Assembly (NCBI RefSeq): GCF_006539725.1
Contig: NZ_BJNO01000006.1
Span: forward strand, 62,001 to 126,000
Reading direction: 5' to 3'
Length of the DNA: 64,000 bases
Source of the DNA: Klebsiella terrigena
GTDB taxonomy: Bacteria; Pseudomonadota; Gammaproteobacteria; Enterobacterales; Enterobacteriaceae
Part shown: piece by piece, positions 59,653 to 64,000 of the stretch
Layout: every line of letters starts with the position of its first letter
Numbering within the stretch: position 1 is the first letter of the stretch
Position numbers and translations under genes: made by a program
Notes under the pieces: generated by a model
Database searches by the model: none
Told to the model about the DNA's origin: nothing
Seen by the model: only the letters and a program-made list of their open reading frames with translations

Positions 59653-60510
59653 ATGAATTCGATAATCATACCCATCAATCAAGGCGGATTTCTGGCTGCC
59701 ACGGTTTGGGAGAGAAGCAATGCTAAAGCATTGGTTATTGTTCACCCGGCAACGGCGGTTGTGCAGGAATTCTATAAGGGATTTGCAGAGTATCTTTTTA
59801 ACAGAGGATTCAGTGTTCTCACTTATGATTACCGCGGCACGGGTCTTTCGAAGTCCGGGAGGGTCTGTCATTACAACATCTCAATGTCGGACTGGATCGA
59901 GCAGGACGTCGGATGCATAACAGCATGGGCTAAAGAGCGTTTCCCGGGCGTTAGCCTGCTGGCAGTAGGGCACAGTGTGGGAGGTCATGCCGTTCTGCTT
60001 TCGTCTGCCACCCAATCTTTGCAGGCCGCGGTCATTGTGGCCTCACATGCTGGTGTGACGAGCACGATAAAACAGACGGTAGAAAAAATGCGAGTCTGGT
60101 GCTTATTGCGTGTCCTTGCCCCGGTTCTTTGCAGTATCTTCGGCTATATGCCTGCCAGGCGCCTGGGGCTCGGCGAAGATTTACCGGCTCCGGTGATGCG
60201 TCAGTGGGGGCGCTGGAGCGCAATGCCGGGGTATTTCTACGACGATCCAGACTGGAATGCACGCCAACGGGCTGGTGAGATAACGTTACCCGTACTGGTG
60301 ATGGGTTTTGATGACGATCCGTGGGCTAACCCGGAAGCTATTGCACGGTTGTTGGAGCCAGTGCAAAACGCAAAATTAGAACGCCGCGACATACGGTGCG
60401 CAGATTTTGGTTTGTCATCCATTGGTCATATGGGCTTTTTTCGTGCGCGATGTGCGGAGAAATTATGGCCTGTCGTCGGTCAATGGCTCGAGAGTCAATG
60501 CCCGGATTGA
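59653..60510 (+). CDS. Alpha/beta hydrolase, unknown substrate
   Basis: This 285-residue alpha/beta hydrolase has the nucleophile elbow GHSVGGH (Ser108), a candidate acid in GFDDDPWANPE (about 217-227) and the catalytic histidine in SIGHMGFF. It has no signal peptide. It resembles predicted esterase/lipase-like hydrolases (COG4757-type), but no substrate can be inferred. It lies between an IS element and a solitary recombinase and was probably acquired with them. Confidence 0.82.
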   Translation: MNSIIIPINQGGFLAATVWERSNAKALVIVHPATAVVQEFYKGFAEYLFNRGFSVLTYDYRGTGLSKSGRVCHYNISMSDWIEQDVGCITAWAKERFPGVSLLAVGHSVGGHAVLLSSATQSLQAAVIVASHAGVTSTIKQTVEKMRVWCLLRVLAPVLCSIFGYMPARRLGLGEDLPAPVMRQWGRWSAMPGYFYDDPDWNARQRAGEITLPVLVMGFDDDPWANPEAIARLLEPVQNAKLERRDIRCADFGLSSIGHMGFFRARCAEKLWPVVGQWLESQCPD

Positions 60511-60593
60511 ACGAAGTGTGGGCATTAAGTCCTGAGTCCTCCCGGATTAACGTCCGTTGTTGGCACAGGGCCGCTGTTGCAGCCCTGACAACC

Positions 60594-61196
60594 TTAGACT
60601 TCAATCGATTCAGAGATCTCTAACGCATCATCTACTTCAATGCCCAGATAACGGACTGTGCTTTCCAGCTTCTTATGGCCCAACAAAAGTTGGATCACCC
60701 GAAGATTCTTGGTTTTCTTGTAGATCAGGTAAGGTTTTGTTCTTCTCATGGAATGAGTGCTGTAAAGCGAATCTTCGAGACCAAGCTTTTCTATCCACCC
60801 ATGAAAGATCCGGTTGTATTGACGTGTTGATATGTGCTGGTTAGTTCCGACCCGAGACCGGAACAAGAAGTCTTTACTGCGCAAATTGCCAAGCTTTATC
60901 AATGCAGCAACAGCTTCTCTTGTCCCTTTGGTTATCTCAAATTGCACAGGGCTACCGGTTTTCTGTTGCAACACCGTTGCTCTGCTTGAAACCGAGCTAC
61001 CATATGCCACATCAGATACTTTGAGTTTGACCAGATCACAGCCTCGAAGCTTACTGTCCAGGGCCATATTGAACAGAGCTAAATCGCGCGTTTTACCTTC
61101 CAGTTCAAGCCGGATTCGGATCCCCCAGATATGAGATATCTGAAGTGGTCTTTTTTGGCCGATGATACGGTATTTGTTCCACGGTGACGTGTTCAT
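60594..61196 (-). CDS. Solitary tyrosine recombinase
   Basis: This 200-residue tyrosine recombinase lacks the N-terminal arm- and core-binding domains of phage integrases. Catalytic residues are Arg51 (SKLRGCDLVKL), His148 and Arg151 (THSMRRTK), His174 (LLGHKKLES) and Tyr183 (TVRYLG). I chose the ATG at 61196 (MNTSPWNKYR); GGAG lies eight bases upstream. Similar short recombinases occur on plasmids and islands. It may not belong to the P2-like prophage. A perfect hairpin covers its ribosome site and start codon. Confidence 0.85.
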   Translation of the reverse strand: MNTSPWNKYRIIGQKRPLQISHIWGIRIRLELEGKTRDLALFNMALDSKLRGCDLVKLKVSDVAYGSSVSSRATVLQQKTGSPVQFEITKGTREAVAALIKLGNLRSKDFLFRSRVGTNQHISTRQYNRIFHGWIEKLGLEDSLYSTHSMRRTKPYLIYKKTKNLRVIQLLLGHKKLESTVRYLGIEVDDALEISESIEV

Positions 61197-61232
61197 ACTC
61201 AAATCTCCTGCAATGTGGGAGATTTGAGTATG
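61194..61232 (-). promoter_or_regulatory. 15-bp inverted repeat over the recombinase start
   Basis: CATACTCAAATCTCC (61194-61208) and its exact complement (61218-61232) are separated by 9 bases. On the transcript of the recombinase gene the downstream arm contains the GGAG ribosome site and the ATG start codon, so folding would hide both. It could instead, or also, be an operator. Confidence 0.75.
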
Positions 61233-61501
61233 GTTGTCCCTTATGAGCGATAAGCTGAAATTAACGTCATGCAAAGGAAGCAAAACACAATCCAACAGCC
61301 ACTGCATACCAAGTTCACCATTTAAATCAATACACTGTGAGAATGACCGTGTTGCGAACATTTCCTCAGGGTAAATTTGTTCAGATTACGCTCAAATTTA
61401 AACCTGAAGGGATGGGAAAATAATGGCGTATGCAAATCTTAGGGCAAAAAAAGTCCAGACTTTATATCTGGACTTAGATATCAATTTAGGTGGCAAATCA
61501 A
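61197..61501. other. Gap between recombinase and chimeric gene
   Basis: This 305-bp gap holds the start-site hairpin of the recombinase, an AT-rich stretch and the terminator of the chimeric transcript. I see no additional gene and no obvious phage attachment core. Confidence 0.5.
61445..61475 (-). terminator. Terminator after the chimeric gene
   Basis: On the reverse strand AAGTCCAGA and TCTGGACTT form a 9-bp stem followed by seven T residues, 27 bp after the stop of the tape-measure/sulfatase fusion. Confidence 0.88.
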
Positions 61502-61906
61502 TTATGGCGTAACTATGTCGAACCAGAATTCGAACTTGTCCATATAGCCCAGCATTTCATTGAGCTTATCGGCGTTACCGGTGATTTTCGCGTCGCCTTT
61601 ATCGACGGCCTGTTTCAGCGTCTCCTCTTTGAGGATGATCTTATTCAGGGTGGCGCGGTTGAGAGCGATAGTGGTATCGGCATCTTTTGCTTCCGCGTTG
61701 GCGGTATGGTTCAGTACGCCGTTTTCCAGCTCCAGCTTATACTTGCCGCCGTCGCTGCCGAGATCGATATTAAAGACCGATTTCGCGTTACCCGCTTTCT
61801 CGCCATTGATATGTACCGCCAGATAGTCGAAGAACATTTCCGGGGTCATCGCGCGCACGGTAAGTTTATCGATCGCACTGAACGCAACGCGAATACTAAG
61901 ATCCAT
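61502..61906 (-). pseudogene. Chimera: tape-measure start fused to alkyl-sulfatase end
   Basis: The 134-codon frame begins MDLSIRVAFSAIDKLT, the typical N-terminus of P2/Mu-type tail tape-measure proteins. From about residue 17 it becomes VRAMTPEMFFDYLAVHING and ends EFWFDIVTP, the C-terminal SCP2-like domain of alkyl/aryl-sulfatases (YjcS/SdsA1 type). The phage ribosome site (AAGGAGG) and start overlap the end of E'. Both parents are truncated: the tape-measure protein has lost nearly all its length, and the sulfatase its catalytic metallo-beta-lactamase domain. It best fits a deletion joining prophage and host DNA near 61858. Confidence 0.8.
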
Positions 61907-62126
61907 CGTCGTCATCCTCCTTGTCATGGTTGCCGCTTCTGATAGCCGCCCGATCGCGCCAGGCTATCAGCTCGCGCAGCTCCATGCCGTACATCTCGGA
62001 GGGCGGCCAGTGAAAAACTACAGCGATGTCGGCGATCAGGTCGTCGACACCGGAAATAACCGCTTCTCTTATTTGCTCGCCGTCGCCGCCTCGTTCGGTG
62101 CGGACGGCGCCGTTTTCGTCAAAAAA
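61896..62126 (-). CDS. P2 E'-like frameshift extension of tail chaperone
   Basis: This is the downstream half of the tail assembly chaperone pair, read in the -1 frame relative to E. From the slippery site it reads FFDENGAVRTERGGDGEQ and includes LIADIAVVFHWPPSEMYGME, the signature of GpE-family proteins that overlap the tape-measure gene. It has no ribosome site of its own, so it is expected only as the E-E' fusion. An ATG at 62144 in this frame is probably not used. Confidence 0.78.
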   Translation of the reverse strand, partial: FFDENGAVRTERGGDGEQIREAVISGVDDLIADIAVVFHWPPSEMYGMELRELIAWRDRAAIRSGNHDKEDDDDGS

Positions 62127-62368
62127 GGCGCCATCTCTTCGCACAGCGCAGTGAAATCGCCGGTGGTCATAGTGGCGATATCAGAAGCGGTAAGCTGCGG
62201 ACTGGTCACGCGCGTGAACAGCGTGGACACTGCGTCATAGTCGAGGTTGAGCACATCAACGAGCCGCAAGCCGCGAAGCGATCCGGCCTGTTTGATGGTG
62301 TCATTGATGGCGACGGTTTTGATTTCCTGATCGCCGCGTTTAATCGGCTGGCTAAGCGTTACAGACAT
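62069..62368 (-). CDS. P2 E-like tail assembly chaperone
   Basis: This 99-residue protein starts MSVTLSQPIKRGDQEIKTVA and matches the tail assembly protein E of P2-like phages in size and position between the tube gene and the tape-measure gene. It contains the slippery heptamer T TTT TTG near its 3' end, which allows production of an E-E' fusion. Confidence 0.82.
   Translation of the reverse strand: MSVTLSQPIKRGDQEIKTVAINDTIKQAGSLRGLRLVDVLNLDYDAVSTLFTRVTSPQLTASDIATMTTGDFTALCEEMAPFLTKTAPSAPNEAATASK
62120..62126 (-). promoter_or_regulatory. Programmed -1 frameshift site T TTT TTG
   Basis: On the reverse strand the E gene reads CCT TTT TTG, giving the slippery heptamer T TTT TTG. Slipping back one base continues into the long E' frame carrying GpE-family sequence. 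P2 uses the same heptamer at the same place. Confidence 0.8.
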
Positions 62369-62422
62369 AGTGATTTCTCCAGGCGGCCAGCTGACCGCCG
62401 TTGATAGTGAAAAACGAGAGGG

Positions 62423-62938
62423 TTACTGGCCGAGGCCCAGCGCGGACGCAATGCGATCCGGGTAGAGGCTGTTGCCGTTGCGCTTGTAGATAAAGTTCAG
62501 CAGGTCGATTTCCAGCAGCGGCTTATCGTCTACCGACTCCTTGTAGTAGGTGTTTTTGATGGCGTAGGTGTGGTTAGTATCATCACCCTGTTTCGCCTCA
62601 CCCGGATCAATCTCAGTGATGCGCCCACGCATTTCGACTTCCAGCAATGAGCTGCTTCCGCCGCTGTAAATCTCACCCACGAAGCGCAAGCGCAATTCGT
62701 CGATATCGCCACCCCATTTCAGGATCAGCTCTTCGACCACACCGCCAACAATCATCGTCGCATCCAGCGCGCCGGCATCTAAGCCGAGATCGGCCGCTAC
62801 CGCGCCGAGCATGCCGCCGCCCTGGTAGTCTTCCGTTTTCCGGGTGAGCTTCGGGAGCGTGACGCTAGGTACTTTCCCGATGAAGTTTTCCCCGTCAACA
62901 AAGAGGGTAAACAGCCGGAGTTTTTTAGGAATAGCCAT
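62423..62938 (-). CDS. P2 FII-like major tail tube protein
   Basis: This 171-residue protein starts MAIPKKLRLFTLFVDGENFI and matches contractile-tail tube proteins (P2 FII), with ITEIDPGEAKQGDDTNHTYA and YYKESVDDKPLLEIDLLNF. It starts immediately after the sheath stop (TAAATG), with GGGAGG as ribosome site. Confidence 0.9.
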   Translation of the reverse strand: MAIPKKLRLFTLFVDGENFIGKVPSVTLPKLTRKTEDYQGGGMLGAVAADLGLDAGALDATMIVGGVVEELILKWGGDIDELRLRFVGEIYSGGSSSLLEVEMRGRITEIDPGEAKQGDDTNHTYAIKNTYYKESVDDKPLLEIDLLNFIYKRNGNSLYPDRIASALGLGQ

Positions 62939-64000
62939 TTACGCACCTCCCAGCGATGCAAAAGCCGGTTCGTAATACTGATCGGTGAAGGTCTGGATCA
63001 GCGTCAAATCTTCCAGCGGCGGCACCGGGCTGTAGTTGTAGCGCACGACCGCCTTACCCTGGCGCAGGCCAGTGGTTGGGTTGTCGACGATATCAAACCA
63101 GCAGTTGGCCCCAATCAATTTGCCCGCGGTGACCAGCGCCTGAAGTTTGGCGTTAATCCCGCTCACCACGTCTTTCACGTTTGCCGGGGTCAGCGGGGTA
63201 TCTACAGTGGTGAACTGCGCTTCCGCGATGCTGTCGGCGAGGATCTGTGCTGTTCGGGTGTACACCTCGAAGATATATTCTTCGGTGTCGGTGGTGCGGC
63301 TGCCCCAGAACCGGAAGCCGTCGCGCTTGATCAGCGTGGTGATTTCGTGGGCGTTCAGCTCGTTGGCGTCGGAATCTTCCGCCTGCAACGCCCAGAACAC
63401 GTCTTTGGAAATCCCCAGCACATTCTTAACCGCCACATTGGACAGCGATTTATGCCAGCCCTGCTCGTTGTCGATCAGCGCACGCAGACCCAGCGCATAA
63501 GCGACGGCGGGGAATTCCTCGTTGTCACCGGTCAGCGGGTTATAGGCGATGAAGTTCGGCCAGATCAGCATGCCTTCACGCTCCGCAAACGTCTCGCGGT
63601 AGGTTTTAGTCTCCGCAATGGTGTCGCAGCCGTCGCAGTAGCTGTATGAGAACGCCCGCAGCTGCTTCGCGATAACACGCAGTTGCGCGGTCACCTCTTC
63701 GGTGTCGTACATCGGCACGCCGAGAATGCGCGGACGGTATCCGGTTTTTTGCTCTGCCGTCAGCAGTGCATACATACCGGTATAGCTCCCGTCGGCCTGA
63801 GTGCCGCCAATAACGAGCTGCGATTGCGTTGGCTCATTTTCTCCGGCTTTAGCTTCCGCGACGCGAACGACGATTACGCGGGTGCTAACCTGGTCGGAAA
63901 TGGCCTTCAGCGATTTATACAGAGAGCCGGTTTTGCCGGCCTTACCCAGCACGCTAATCACCCGCGTGATAAGTACCGGCGTATTTAGTGGAAAGGCGAG
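62939..64000 (-). CDS. P2 FI-like tail sheath protein, cut by window edge
   Basis: The frame is open from the window edge to the stop at 62939-62941. The first residues visible (LAFPLNTPVLITRVISVLGK) align with about residue 40 of P2 FI, so roughly 40 N-terminal residues lie outside. Later blocks include YRPRILGVPMYDTEEV, YRETFAEREGMLIWPNFIAY, RDGFRFWGSRTTDTEEYIFE and YNYSPVPPLEDLTLIQTFTD. It forms the contractile sheath around the tube. Confidence 0.9.
   Translation of the reverse strand, partial: LAFPLNTPVLITRVISVLGKAGKTGSLYKSLKAISDQVSTRVIVVRVAEAKAGENEPTQSQLVIGGTQADGSYTGMYALLTAEQKTGYRPRILGVPMYDTEEVTAQLRVIAKQLRAFSYSYCDGCDTIAETKTYRETFAEREGMLIWPNFIAYNPLTGDNEEFPAVAYALGLRALIDNEQGWHKSLSNVAVKNVLGISKDVFWALQAEDSDANELNAHEITTLIKRDGFRFWGSRTTDTEEYIFEVYTRTAQILADSIAEAQFTTVDTPLTPANVKDVVSGINAKLQALVTAGKLIGANCWFDIVDNPTTGLRQGKAVVRYNYSPVPPLEDLTLIQTFTDQYYEPAFASLGGA

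Overview
The window is a chromosomal segment of a Klebsiella/Raoultella-like member of the Enterobacteriaceae. Most proteins are full-length counterparts of Escherichia coli proteins in conserved order. The MgrB sequence, an accessory penicillin-binding protein like Salmonella PBP3SAL between cspC and rlmA, and the direct rnd-minE junction all point to the Klebsiella side rather than E. coli. No rRNA, tRNA or CRISPR array was seen.

Layout. 1-29368 is core genome: yebV (cut by the window edge), rsmF, letB-letA (envelope lipid transport), msrC, proQ-prc, htpX, yebQ, kdgR, yobH, mgrB, yebO, yobF-cspC, the PBP3SAL-like gene, rlmA, mntP with its manganese riboswitch, yobD, the mannose PTS manXYZ, yoaE, pdeD, sdaA, pabB-nudL and yoaH. 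29487-38593 is an accessory carbohydrate locus between yoaH and the yoaB/RidA gene, which are near neighbours in E. coli. It holds two divergent operons: a secreted polyuronate lyase plus a heparinase II/III-type lyase on one side, and a complete ABC importer plus a second lyase without signal peptide on the other. 38659-58057 is core again: yoaB, yoaA, tsaB, yeaY, fadD, rnd, minEDC, ycgLMN, dsbB, nhaB, fadR, ycgB and dadAX. A lipoprotein gene bracketed by twin terminators and a YeaR-like cupin gene sit within it. After dadX the core order breaks. 58300-64000 is a mosaic of an IS30-family element, an alpha/beta hydrolase, a solitary tyrosine recombinase and the tail genes of a P2-like prophage that runs off the window. 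The prophage tape-measure gene is fused after about 16 codons to the 3' end of an alkyl-sulfatase gene.

How genes work together. The accessory locus reads as a full route for an acidic polysaccharide: periplasmic depolymerisation, oligosaccharide import, and cytoplasmic elimination to unsaturated uronate. That product should enter the 2-keto-3-deoxygluconate (KDG) pathway controlled by KdgR, whose gene is also in this window. Other regulator-target pairs visible here are FadR with a FadR-type operator at fadD, and a manganese exporter (mntP) with MntR-like boxes, a Fur-like box and a yybP-ykoY riboswitch. mgrB is intact and has a canonical PhoP box.

The most notable observations are the uronate-polysaccharide locus and its control region, the phage-sulfatase chimera, the helically phased MntR-like boxes, the perfect hairpin over the recombinase start, and the T TTT TTG frameshift site in the tail genes.
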